Shown here in pieces: positions 36,083 through 44,371 of a stretch of 64,000 nt of DNA. Numbering within the stretch: position 1 is the first letter of the stretch; each line of letters begins with the position of its first letter. This DNA is from Mucilaginibacter robiniae (GTDB lineage Bacteria > Bacteroidota > Bacteroidia > Sphingobacteriales > Sphingobacteriaceae), in contig NZ_CP051682.1 of the NCBI RefSeq assembly GCF_012849215.1, forward strand, positions 1,488,001-1,552,000. Reading direction: 5' to 3'. The translations under genes were made by a program, and so were the position numbers. Under the pieces are notes generated by a model that worked only from the letters and a program-made list of their open reading frames with translations, was not told the DNA's origin and did not search any database.

Positions 36083-36322
36083 TCACCCTCCGCTTACCGG
36101 CGGAATTAAGGCTATTTCGTGATGTCCGCTTAATACATCATCATCCTGCACGTATTCATTATCCACAGCTACAGCCAACGATGTTAAGCCCTGAATAGCA
36201 GGGTATTGATTACCCAACCAGTTTTTTAAAGCTTTAACCGTAGTTATGTTTTCACTGGCGGGTAATGTAAGTTTGGATTGGCCCACAATTTCGCGGGTTA
36301 TGCCAAACAACAATATTTCCAT
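36083..36322 (-). CDS. moaD: Molybdopterin synthase sulfur carrier subunit MoaD
   Basis: This 79-aa ubiquitin-fold protein ends in PPVSGG, the Gly-Gly terminus that MoeB adenylates and that then carries the sulfur as a thiocarboxylate. LFGITREIVG at the start and NEYVQDDDVLSGHHEIALIPPV toward the end are typical. It forms the synthase with MoaE, encoded immediately downstream. It follows modC after 91 bp. Confidence 0.96.
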   Translation of the reverse strand: MEILLFGITREIVGQSKLTLPASENITTVKALKNWLGNQYPAIQGLTSLAVAVDNEYVQDDDVLSGHHEIALIPPVSGG

Positions 36323-36413
36323 AAGTAAGTATCTGTTTTATGCTAACTACCTTACAGGCAGTATTGGTGTAGCAACACCAGCAACCCACTAAGGTTTGTA
36401 TAATGATATAAAG

Positions 36414-37274
36414 TTACGAAAGCTTTTTGAAACGTAAATCACGGGTATGACAGGCTATCGTCACTTTATCGCCTGCTTTCCATAAAGCCGTATTATCTGA
36501 TAGTGGAATGCTGATCATGCTATGTTCTACCCAGAGCTTTACCTGCTGTTCATCAACACTTAACACTTCGCCTATAAGCTGTAGCTGATCAGGGTTCTGT
36601 TCCAGGTTGAATAGCATATCTGGCGTGCCTGCTTTTATCAATTGTCCACCTTCCAATTGTAATACCTGATTGGAAAGCTTGATAATCTCAGGTAAGTGAT
36701 GACTCACTATTAGTACATTCATGCCATACTCCTGGTAAAAGCTTGTCAGTTCCTGCTGCAAATGTTGCCGCATGGCATCATCCAGCGCCGATAAGGGCTC
36801 ATCCAGTAATAACAACTGCGGCTTTCGCATCAATGCACGTATTAAAGCTACGCGTTGCTTTTGTCCGCTAGATAAAGTATCGGGTTTACGGTTGGCTAAA
36901 TTTTTCAGATGAACTTTGGTCAGCAAGCTTTCAATAACATCAGTTTGTTTACGGTTGGGCAAGGCATACAACAAGTTTTCTCTAACGGTCATGTTTGGGA
37001 ATAGGGCAAAATCCTGAAACACGAAACCGATACTTCGCTTTTGTATCGGCATATTAATTTTTCGATGCGTGTTGAGCCACGTTTCGCCGTTCACCTCAAT
37101 AATACCTTCTTCAGGTTGTAACAGCCCTGCTATAATTTTGAGCAAAGTAGTTTTACCCGCACCCGACGGCCCATATAAGGCTGTAAAAGCCTGAGCAGGC
37201 AACTCGGCATCTACCGATAACATAGATGAACCATGAGCCAAATGCAGCTTTTTACGTACGCTGATTTTAATCAT
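36414..37274 (-). CDS. modC: Molybdate ABC transporter ATP-binding protein ModC
   Basis: The 286-aa ATPase has Walker A GPSGAGKT (35-42), the signature LSSGQKQRVALIRAL, Walker B LLLLDEPLSALD and the switch histidine in LIVSHHLPE. After about residue 220 a short TOBE-like beta domain follows (GEVLSVDEQQVKLWVEH). It energises molybdate uptake with ModB. Its start overlaps the modB stop by four bases (ATGA). Confidence 0.94.
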   Translation of the reverse strand: MIKISVRKKLHLAHGSSMLSVDAELPAQAFTALYGPSGAGKTTLLKIIAGLLQPEEGIIEVNGETWLNTHRKINMPIQKRSIGFVFQDFALFPNMTVRENLLYALPNRKQTDVIESLLTKVHLKNLANRKPDTLSSGQKQRVALIRALMRKPQLLLLDEPLSALDDAMRQHLQQELTSFYQEYGMNVLIVSHHLPEIIKLSNQVLQLEGGQLIKAGTPDMLFNLEQNPDQLQLIGEVLSVDEQQVKLWVEHSMISIPLSDNTALWKAGDKVTIACHTRDLRFKKLS

Positions 37275-37948
37275 GCTACTACCTGTTTAAACAAACGCTT
37301 GTTGGTCAAGTACACCGTAAGCAAAATGCTGAAAGAAACCACCAACAATATAGCGGCATAAACATGTGCCGTGTTAAAGTTCAATGCCTCTACCTCGTCG
37401 TAAATAGCAATAGAGGCTACACGGGTAACACCAGGAATATTACCGCCAATCATGAGCACCAAACCAAACTCGCCCAGCGTATGAGCAAAAGTGAGCACGA
37501 TGCCTGATAACAAAGCCGGTTTAATATTTGGCAACAGAACCCTGAAGAATGTGGTAATATCTGATTTCCCCAACGTGTGCGAAGCATCACGCAAACTACC
37601 AGGCAATGCTTCTAACCCGGCCTGTACCGGATGCACCATAAACGGCAAACTGTAAATGATAGAACTGATAACCAAGCCGGTAAACGAAAACACCAGCCGC
37701 AGGTTAAAAGTAGCTTCCAGTATTTTACCCAATCCATAATTCGGACTAAAGGCCAGTAACAAGTAAAAACCCAATACTGAAGGTGGTAACACCAAGGGTA
37801 AACTAATGATAGCTTCAGCAAAGGGCTTGAATTTTGATTTGCTTTGCGCCAATATAGCCGCTACCGGAATGCCTATAGCTAACAGGCAGACTGTAGTAAT
37901 CAGCGCCAGTTTTAAGGTAAGCCATAAGGGTTGGTAGTCGGTAAGCAC
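37271..37948 (-). CDS. modB: Molybdate ABC transporter permease ModB
   Basis: The 225-aa inner-membrane protein has about five hydrophobic helices and the permease EAA-type loop (EALPGSLRDASHTLGKSDITTFFRVLLPNIKPALLSG, around residues 115-150) that contacts ModC. LPLVLPPSVLGFYLL is typical of molybdate permeases. It starts 14 bp after modA and overlaps modC. Confidence 0.95.
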   Translation of the reverse strand: MLTDYQPLWLTLKLALITTVCLLAIGIPVAAILAQSKSKFKPFAEAIISLPLVLPPSVLGFYLLLAFSPNYGLGKILEATFNLRLVFSFTGLVISSIIYSLPFMVHPVQAGLEALPGSLRDASHTLGKSDITTFFRVLLPNIKPALLSGIVLTFAHTLGEFGLVLMIGGNIPGVTRVASIAIYDEVEALNFNTAHVYAAILLVVSFSILLTVYLTNKRLFKQVVA

Positions 37949-37962
37949 AGCAATGTGTTTAT

Positions 37963-38709
37963 TTAGAACTTATACCCATATATGGTAAAAATGCTACGGG
38001 CTTCGCGGCTGAACAGGAATTTATAAAACCGCTGAGCATGAACCAGATTTTTACCGGTTGAGTTTTTCAGTATAGCCACGCCTTGGGCTATAGGTTTGTA
38101 CAACCTGGCATCTACTTCTTTCCAATTACCTTTATTTTTTTGGGTCATATCCAGCACAACCGATTTAGCGGTAAAAGCTACATCAACATTCCCCGATAAT
38201 AAATATTCATTTACCTGGGCAATGCTTTCGCCAAATACCAATTTAGGCTGCAAGGTAGTGGCTAGTCCAGTAGCTTTCAAAGCTTGCATAGTAGCCTCGC
38301 CATAAGGGGCTAAAGTCGGGTTAGCTACAGCTATTTTTTGGATAGCCGGATTGGTTAATGAACGAATACCTTTAGCTACGCTGATGTTTTTTTTACTCCA
38401 CATCACCAAGCTGCCATAAGCATATATTTTTGGTTTGTTCAACGTCAACTTCTTAGCATATAGTTCATCCGGGTACTTGGTATCAGCCGACAGGAATATA
38501 TCAAAAGGTGCCCCCTGCTCTATTTGTGTGGTGAGCTTGCCTGAGGCCCCTACAATCAGGTCGGCTTTTATACCAGTTTCTTTTTTAAATTCTTTAACCA
38601 GCATTTTGGCTACAAACTGTGCATTAGCGGCTACAGCTACTTGTAGCTTTTGGGCATCAACCGTAAAAGCTGATGATAAGATGAGGAATAGAATAATTAA
38701 GTTTTTCAT
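37963..38709 (-). CDS. modA: Molybdate-binding periplasmic protein ModA
   Basis: The 248-aa protein has a signal peptide (KNLIILFLILSSAFTVDAQ) and the ModA fold segments AVAANAQFVAKML, FKKETGIK-like EFKKETGIKADLIVGASGKLTTQIEQGAPFDIFLSADTKYP, and FTAKSVV. The conserved binding-site serines and the GASG/FLSAD motifs are present. It is the periplasmic receptor for molybdate (or tungstate). It is preceded at 19 bp by the sulfite-oxidase-fold gene. Confidence 0.95.
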   Translation of the reverse strand: MKNLIILFLILSSAFTVDAQKLQVAVAANAQFVAKMLVKEFKKETGIKADLIVGASGKLTTQIEQGAPFDIFLSADTKYPDELYAKKLTLNKPKIYAYGSLVMWSKKNISVAKGIRSLTNPAIQKIAVANPTLAPYGEATMQALKATGLATTLQPKLVFGESIAQVNEYLLSGNVDVAFTAKSVVLDMTQKNKGNWKEVDARLYKPIAQGVAILKNSTGKNLVHAQRFYKFLFSREARSIFTIYGYKF

Positions 38710-38728
38710 AGTATGCAGAAGAATGTAA

Positions 38729-39223
38729 TTATGGTTTTACCACTACCAGACGAATATTAGTTACTTGGCGTGTCCAACGGGCATGTTTCTTTTCACCAGG
38801 TACAATAATTTGAAAAGGACCATCCTGAGCCGACAAATCTTTTTTGTCAACCCGATCAGCCAAAATGATCGGGCGGTTGGCAAAAAGCGGATCAATTTCG
38901 GCCAGTGCATATATGGCTTTGTAGTTATCGGCAGCAGTTACTTCCACATAGCTCATCACGGTTTGCCTTTTAGCGGTATCACCCAATAATACACCGGCAC
39001 GGGTTAGTAAATCAGCTAACGGCACACCGGTATAGCGGCGCACCCTCTCATCATGCGTTTTGGCCATAATAACACTTTGTTTCATATCCTGAAACTCGCC
39101 CCGGCTAATGGTTAAGGGCTTAATATTATCACCGCTGATGGTAACACTTTGTGCTTGAACCGTTGAAACATGCAAACCAGCAATAACAGCAAAGCTAATT
39201 ACTAGCAGATTAAAAATTTTCAT
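38729..39223 (-). CDS. Exported sulfite-oxidase-fold (molybdopterin-binding-like) protein without cysteine
   Basis: The 164-aa protein has a signal peptide (IFNLLVISFAVIAGLHVSTVQAQ) and one domain resembling the molybdopterin-binding domain of the sulfite oxidase/MsrP superfamily. RRYTGVPLADLL (around 62-73) and the C-terminal GPFQIIVPGEKKHARWTRQV are family-type. In true enzymes a cysteine ligates molybdenum, but this protein has no cysteine at all, so it cannot be a conventional molybdoenzyme. Its place between mobA and modA suggests a periplasmic role tied to molybdenum, such as cofactor or oxyanion binding; this is inference. Similar stand-alone domains occur in other bacteria. Confidence 0.8.
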   Translation of the reverse strand: MKIFNLLVISFAVIAGLHVSTVQAQSVTISGDNIKPLTISRGEFQDMKQSVIMAKTHDERVRRYTGVPLADLLTRAGVLLGDTAKRQTVMSYVEVTAADNYKAIYALAEIDPLFANRPIILADRVDKKDLSAQDGPFQIIVPGEKKHARWTRQVTNIRLVVVKP

Positions 39224-39264
39224 AGTGCTTTTAAAGTCGATTTATGTGGCCAAGATAACAGATT

Positions 39265-40410
39265 TCACACAGATTTAATTTCTTGCAAATACTGCAAGGC
39301 CCGCTCCCGGTCTTCTGGATAGTTGGCATTTTGCAGTTCGCGTACATCAGGTACGGTTAATAATTCTACATCCGAATTGATGAGTACCTTACGCGGGCAG
39401 CTATACCCCTGACTTAAAAACTGTAGCAATACCGGGTATGCCCGCGGTTCCCAAATGGTAATTAGCGGTTCCGGAAACTTATTTTCGGCATCCATAAAAG
39501 CAGTTGCTATTTTAGATGAATTACGATGCTGCACCAGATAAGCTAAAGTTTCGGGTGATAGGTAAGGCAGATCGCAAGCCAGGGTAATCCAGGCTGCATT
39601 GGTATTGGTGCGGAAGGCTGATAAAATGCCACTGTAAGGCCCTAAGCCGGTAAAAGTGTCTAATACTACGGGTAACTGCTCATCATGATGAATAGCCTGC
39701 TCATCGGCATACGATACATATACCTGTTGACAATGCTGGCTTAATAATTCATGCACATGTAAGCGCTGGCTTTTACCAAAATAAGCAATGCTACCTTTAT
39801 CGGCGGCCATACGCTGGCTTTTACCGCCAGCCAGTACTAAGCCATATAAAGGGGGCAGATTTTCAGTTATATATTGACGGATGAACCCAGTAATAGCCTC
39901 CGTATTATTCATGCTTAACACCGGAATATGCTGTGTGTAGGGTTGCAAGTATTCGGGCACTGTAGTAACACCTTCAGCAAGTAGCACCAAAACTACCTGG
40001 GTAAGTTTATCCAGCTTTTTATCTAAGGGTTTTATTGGATCGACAACTACAATTTGGCTTTGGGCTTTAAAATGATTACCATTTATCAGCACCAAATCCT
40101 GACCATTAAATAAGCTTTGATTTTGAAATTTGTTAAACTCCTGCTGGTAGTTAAAGCTACGATAGCTAATACGGTCGGTAAACTCCAAAGCGGCACCATG
40201 TGCCAACGCCGAATCAGCATCCGTTTCAGGTGCTTTATGATCGGCATCCACAAAGGCGATTCGGTACTGACGGGATAAAGCCTGTATCCAGATATTAGCT
40301 AGATTACGAATGTTGCCACACGTAGTACCTAATATAGCCAGCTCATGGCGGTTAAACTCACCTGTATTAGGTCGGCTTAGCTTGGTGTGTTTTTCGTGCT
40401 TACTGTCCAT
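39265..40410 (-). CDS. mobA: Molybdenum cofactor guanylyltransferase MobA with N-terminal degenerate MobB-like domain
   Basis: This 381-aa fusion has two parts. Residues about 187-381 are MobA: LAGGKSQRMAADKG (193-206), the GPYSGI segment and LACDLPYLSP fit transfer of GMP to molybdopterin. LAGG and DKG fit MobA better than the cytidylyltransferase MocA. Residues about 22-180 align with MobB (HELAIL strand, DLVLINGNHF like the MobB LVEGFKH region), but the P-loop position reads GTTCGNIRNL, lacking the GKT lysine, so GTP hydrolysis is unlikely. The gene overlaps moaC by 11 bp, which implies coupled translation. Confidence 0.88.
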   Translation of the reverse strand: MDSKHEKHTKLSRPNTGEFNRHELAILGTTCGNIRNLANIWIQALSRQYRIAFVDADHKAPETDADSALAHGAALEFTDRISYRSFNYQQEFNKFQNQSLFNGQDLVLINGNHFKAQSQIVVVDPIKPLDKKLDKLTQVVLVLLAEGVTTVPEYLQPYTQHIPVLSMNNTEAITGFIRQYITENLPPLYGLVLAGGKSQRMAADKGSIAYFGKSQRLHVHELLSQHCQQVYVSYADEQAIHHDEQLPVVLDTFTGLGPYSGILSAFRTNTNAAWITLACDLPYLSPETLAYLVQHRNSSKIATAFMDAENKFPEPLITIWEPRAYPVLLQFLSQGYSCPRKVLINSDVELLTVPDVRELQNANYPEDRERALQYLQEIKSV

Positions 40411-40888
40411 AATCGCTTTTGCCTCCTGTTTTTTGTAGCAATTTGGTTTCTTTAATGATGATATCGTGCGAAAAAGCTTTACACATATCGTATATGGTTA
40501 AGGCTGCAATGCTGGCTCCGGTAAGTGCCTCCATTTCTACACCCGTTTTAGAAGTAATAGTAGCCGTACATTGAATTACTACTTCCTGCTGCTCATTCAC
40601 ACTAATTTCCACTTTACAGTTTTCTAAGGCCAACGGGTGGCATAGCGGTATCAGATCCGACGTTTTTTTAGCAGCCATGGTACCGGCTATAATAGCAGTT
40701 TGAAATACCGGACCTTTTTTGGTCTGGATATCATTACCTGCCAAATGGCGCATAATCTCGTCGCCCAGTATTACAATGCTTTGTGCGCGGGCCGTACGTT
40801 TGGTAACCTGCTTATCACTCACATCTACCATAGCCGGGTAGTTGGTGTCAGGATTGATGTGGGTAAATGTCTTTTCGGATGTACTCAT
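40400..40888 (-). CDS. moaC: Cyclic pyranopterin monophosphate synthase MoaC
   Basis: The 162-aa protein has all MoaC signatures: MVDVSDKQVTKRTARA (residues 20-35), KKTSDLIPLCHPLALENCKV (74-93) and GVEMEALTGASIAALTIYDMCKA (117-139). It converts the MoaA product to cyclic pyranopterin monophosphate. It is the first gene of the molybdenum run and follows a -7 box 22 bases upstream of its ATG. Confidence 0.98.
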   Translation of the reverse strand: MSTSEKTFTHINPDTNYPAMVDVSDKQVTKRTARAQSIVILGDEIMRHLAGNDIQTKKGPVFQTAIIAGTMAAKKTSDLIPLCHPLALENCKVEISVNEQQEVVIQCTATITSKTGVEMEALTGASIAALTIYDMCKAFSHDIIIKETKLLQKTGGKSDYGQ

Positions 40889-40909
40889 GAATGAATAACG
40901 CTACAATCA

Positions 40910-40917
40910 CAAAAGTA
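40910..40917 (-). promoter_or_regulatory. -7 box upstream of moaC (molybdenum operon)
   Basis: TACTTTTG on the minus strand fits TAnnTTTG and lies 21 bases before the moaC ATG. With so short a leader there is no room for a molybdenum-cofactor riboswitch. Confidence 0.55.
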
Positions 40918-41045
40918 AGGTTTTAACGTGAAGAATGTTTTGGAGAAGATCAGGGAGTTGTACAGAGCACCTCTTGGGGTTTACACCTTAAGCTTGTAGT
41001 AGAGCTAAATATGTAATAAATACCAGTATCATTAATTACCAGCAC

Positions 41046-41924
41046 TTACCACACCAGCATTTCCTGCTTTTTCAAATCAAAAGTTATTTGCTTGCCTATC
41101 CAGTTTAAAGAAACAACACCATCATAAATCAGTCCATCAATAAATGAAGCTTTTACATTTTGGCAGGCAACAGCCGCTGAACTTTTAGCAACGATGGATT
41201 GCACATTAGCGTTATATATAGCGGTTACTACTTTAGGGTTAAACTCGCTCGGGTGAGTAGTTTTCGTAGCATTTACTGTATCAATGCCCAGCGGGGTAAT
41301 GTATCGGGTATTGAGTCTATATATATTCATACCGGAACCGCTATCAATTAAAAACTGGAGAGTTAGCTTGTTATTTACCGTAAAATATGCAAATACATCA
41401 AGAGCTTTATCTCTTGAAATCTCTAATTGCAGGGGTACTACATGCGCCTTTTTATGAATAGCAGCCAAGCTTTTATCGGTTTCAAAAATTATTTTCTTAT
41501 GAATATAATCAATAGTAAAGGGCTGCTTACGGAAGCTCATTAAAGAAATTAATCCGTCTATAGGGCCTAAGTTCACATTAAAAATGGTTAGCTGCGCATG
41601 TTGTTCGGTAAAGCTACCTAAGGCAACCGACTCCACATCGTATAAATTTGCTGTAAGTGGTTCCCCGGTGGCCCGGAAAGAGGTATAGCTTCCATCCTGC
41701 TTGTGTAACGTTCCCAGTTTGTTGGCAAAGTTTTTAGTTACCAATGTTAAGCCTGCACCTGTATCAAATATGAAGTTGCCTTCAACACCATTTATTTTGG
41801 CTTTAACGACGATATGACCTTGTGAAGTAATTTCGAATGGGACAGCAGGCTGCGCATAGCTTGTTTTTGTTACAGTCAGTACTATGCTCAAAACAAATAA
41901 ATATTTAAACCAGGAATAAGCCAT
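41046..41924 (-). CDS. Exported retropepsin-like aspartyl protease (two-domain)
   Basis: From the ATG at 41924 the protein has 292 residues with a signal peptide (FKYLFVLSIVLTVTKTSYAQ). Two aspartic-protease motifs, FDTGAG (around residue 53) and IDSGSG (around 194), each sit in a beta-rich half, so one chain can form the two-lobed active site. Periplasmic members of this family in Bacteroidota are poorly characterised. It lies between the molybdenum run and the Pao-like operon, on the same strand as both, but has no obvious link to molybdenum. Confidence 0.82.
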   Translation of the reverse strand: MAYSWFKYLFVLSIVLTVTKTSYAQPAVPFEITSQGHIVVKAKINGVEGNFIFDTGAGLTLVTKNFANKLGTLHKQDGSYTSFRATGEPLTANLYDVESVALGSFTEQHAQLTIFNVNLGPIDGLISLMSFRKQPFTIDYIHKKIIFETDKSLAAIHKKAHVVPLQLEISRDKALDVFAYFTVNNKLTLQFLIDSGSGMNIYRLNTRYITPLGIDTVNATKTTHPSEFNPKVVTAIYNANVQSIVAKSSAAVACQNVKASFIDGLIYDGVVSLNWIGKQITFDLKKQEMLVW

Positions 41925-42047
41925 TGGAAGCAAAGTTTGTAGTTTATCTATACGAATAAACTACAAAACGTATTAAATTACAAGTAAAAGGCATGAATAT
42001 CAGCTTTGTTAACTTGTATTTTCTCATCAAGCAGCTATGGCTAATAC

Positions 42048-42095
42048 TAAAACAACAATGGTGCAAGCTATCATGCTTGCACCATTGTTGTTTTA
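42048..42095 (-). terminator. 21-bp perfect hairpin ending the minus-strand Pao-like operon
   Basis: The 21-bp arms 42048-42068 and 42075-42095 pair perfectly with a six-base loop, with A/T runs at the ends. It lies 48 bases after the molybdopterin subunit stop codon. Confidence 0.9.
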
Positions 42096-42142
42096 ATGTA
42101 TATGATTCAAATGCCTGAAGCATTTAAAATGTCATCAACTAT

Positions 42143-44371
42143 TTACATCACCTTATCCAGATGGATAGGTAAATCGCGAACTCGCTTGCCCGTAGCATGA
42201 TAAACAGCGTTGGAAATGGCTGCGGCTACGCCTACAATACCAATTTCACCTAAGCCTTTTACACCTAACGGGTTTACTACGTCATCGTGCTCTTCTACAA
42301 AAATCACGTCAATGTCTTTAACATCGGCATTAACGACTACGTGGTATTCGGCCAGGTTGTGGTTCATGAAACGGGCAAAGCGGTTGTCCAGCACTGAATC
42401 TTCTTCCAACGCCTGACCTATACCCCATACTACCCCACCCAATACCTGACTGCGAGCTGTTTTAGGATTGATGATACGGCCAGCTGCTACTGCACTGACT
42501 ACCCGGCTTACCTGAATAGTACCTAAATCTTCATCCACCTTCACCTCTACAAACACAGCTGAGTGCGTATAGCGTGAATAGAATTTCTGCTTCAGCATAT
42601 TCGGCAACGAGATGGTATCTTCATCAATTACGTTCGTACCGCTTTTCTGCATAACCTCGGTCATGGTTAAATAAACCTGCGGATTGCTTTTCAGGCTGAT
42701 ACGGCCACCATCAAACACGACATCCTCAGTATCGCTATTTGCAAAGGGTGAATTCTCCACCTTACGTGCTAAACTGAATAACTTCTTTTTTACATTCTCA
42801 CAAACTGAATAAACAGCCGAACCTACCGAAGATGCCGTCCAGGAACCGCCTGATAACGGCGACATTGGCATACTACTATCTCCCAGTTTAAAGAGTACAT
42901 CTTCAATGTTTAACCCTAAGGTGTCAGCTGCAATCTGTGTCATGCTGGTATAAGTACCGGTACCAAAATCAGCAGTAGCCGAACTTACGACCAGCTTACC
43001 ATCTATAGAAAATAATGCACGTGCCCGTACCGGCATTTGCTGAGCTTCCCAAGCACCGGTAGCTACCCCCCAGCCAATCAGGCTATGGCCCTCACGCATA
43101 GAGCGCGGCTCGGCGTTACGCTTGCTCCAGCCAAAGCGCTCGGCACCTTGCAAGTAACATTGACGTAACTCCTTGCTTGAAAAAGGTAAATCATCATTCT
43201 GATCTTTTTCGGCATAATTCAATATCCGGAAATCCAGCGGATCTTTACCGGCTTTGTAAGCTAATTCATCTACGGCTACTTCCATAGCATATACACCGGT
43301 TACACCACCCGGCGCACGCATATCCAAAGGGGTGTACACATCCTGCGGTACAATCTGATGATCAAACTTTACATTATCGCACTGGTACAGGTAGCCCGAC
43401 CAGTTTACGATGTTTTCAGTATATTCTTCAAACTGCGAAGTTTCGGTATAAGCATGGTTCATGATCGATTGCAGCTTGCCATCTTCAGACGCGCCCATTA
43501 CAATTTTTTGCAGTGTAGCCGGCCTATGACCAAACGAGAACATTTGCTGCCGCGTAAGCACTACCTTAATAGAACGCTTTAGCTCCAAGGCAGCAAGTAC
43601 CGCCATATACAACTGGTATTGCGGCCGTAAACCCGAACCAAAAGCACCACCCACAAAAGGTGAAATTACCCGGGCTTCTTCCGTAGAAAGGCCAAACACA
43701 TTTTTAACGTACTTCTGACTATTCTGTACCCCTTGAGTTTTGTCGTAAATAATTAGTTTATCATCTTCTCCATAAATTACAGTAGTGGCATGCATCTCCA
43801 TAGGGTTATGGTGTTCACTGCCGTGGTAATAGTCGCCATGATGTTTTACGGCCGATTGCTCATAAGCATCTTCTGCTTTGCCGCGAGGCTTAGCCATAGG
43901 TACTTTATAAGTTTTAGGCTTACGGGCTTTATCCAGGTTTTCTTCTAAACCGGCTACCAGCTTTTCATCTACCTCGTATTCAAAATGAATTAAACCGGCA
44001 GCATAGCGGGCCAGCTCAAAGGTTTCGGCCACTACCAGCGCAATAGGTTGCTGGCTGAATTGTATTTCAGGACTTTGAAATGCCCGAAATGGCGAACCAT
44101 CTGATGGCGAATCCTGATCTTTATAACTACGATCAAACCAAGCTAAGCCTGATACATTTTCGTGCGTAAATACCTGCAGTACGCCTTTTTGAGCTAATGC
44201 CTGCCGGGTATTTACAACTGTAATTTTTCCTTTGGCAATAGGGCTGGATACCACAAACCCATATACAATGCCATTCACCACGTTAAACTCGGCAGCATAT
44301 TTAGCTTGTCCGGTTACTTTAGCACGGCCATCAACGCGGCTAACTGGTTGGCCTATATAATTACTGGTCAT
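42143..44371 (-). CDS. Xanthine-dehydrogenase-family molybdopterin-binding subunit (PaoC-like), operon A
   Basis: This 742-aa catalytic subunit has GQPVSRVDGRAKVTGQAKYAAE at the start, the EPHAT-type NPMEMHATT segment, GGAFGSG, MRAPGGVTG and the C-terminal GLGEIGIVG with the catalytic glutamate. It fits the aldehyde-oxidoreductase branch (E. coli PaoC/YagR) better than true xanthine dehydrogenases. The aldehyde substrate is unknown. It overlaps the FAD gene by four bases; GGAGG lies seven bases before its ATG, an unusual RBS for this phylum. No Tat signal is seen on any subunit of operon A, so a cytoplasmic enzyme is expected. Confidence 0.93.
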   Translation of the reverse strand: MTSNYIGQPVSRVDGRAKVTGQAKYAAEFNVVNGIVYGFVVSSPIAKGKITVVNTRQALAQKGVLQVFTHENVSGLAWFDRSYKDQDSPSDGSPFRAFQSPEIQFSQQPIALVVAETFELARYAAGLIHFEYEVDEKLVAGLEENLDKARKPKTYKVPMAKPRGKAEDAYEQSAVKHHGDYYHGSEHHNPMEMHATTVIYGEDDKLIIYDKTQGVQNSQKYVKNVFGLSTEEARVISPFVGGAFGSGLRPQYQLYMAVLAALELKRSIKVVLTRQQMFSFGHRPATLQKIVMGASEDGKLQSIMNHAYTETSQFEEYTENIVNWSGYLYQCDNVKFDHQIVPQDVYTPLDMRAPGGVTGVYAMEVAVDELAYKAGKDPLDFRILNYAEKDQNDDLPFSSKELRQCYLQGAERFGWSKRNAEPRSMREGHSLIGWGVATGAWEAQQMPVRARALFSIDGKLVVSSATADFGTGTYTSMTQIAADTLGLNIEDVLFKLGDSSMPMSPLSGGSWTASSVGSAVYSVCENVKKKLFSLARKVENSPFANSDTEDVVFDGGRISLKSNPQVYLTMTEVMQKSGTNVIDEDTISLPNMLKQKFYSRYTHSAVFVEVKVDEDLGTIQVSRVVSAVAAGRIINPKTARSQVLGGVVWGIGQALEEDSVLDNRFARFMNHNLAEYHVVVNADVKDIDVIFVEEHDDVVNPLGVKGLGEIGIVGVAAAISNAVYHATGKRVRDLPIHLDKVM

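Noticed and set aside
39265..40410. Cytidylyltransferase MocA instead of MobA
   Set aside because: The N-terminal loop reads LAGG with DKG, which fits MobA; MocA has LAAG/TAAG-type loops. Specificity is still unproven.
40889..41045. Possible molybdenum-cofactor riboswitch upstream of moaC
   Set aside because: The predicted leader is only about 15 bases and no conserved stem pattern is visible.
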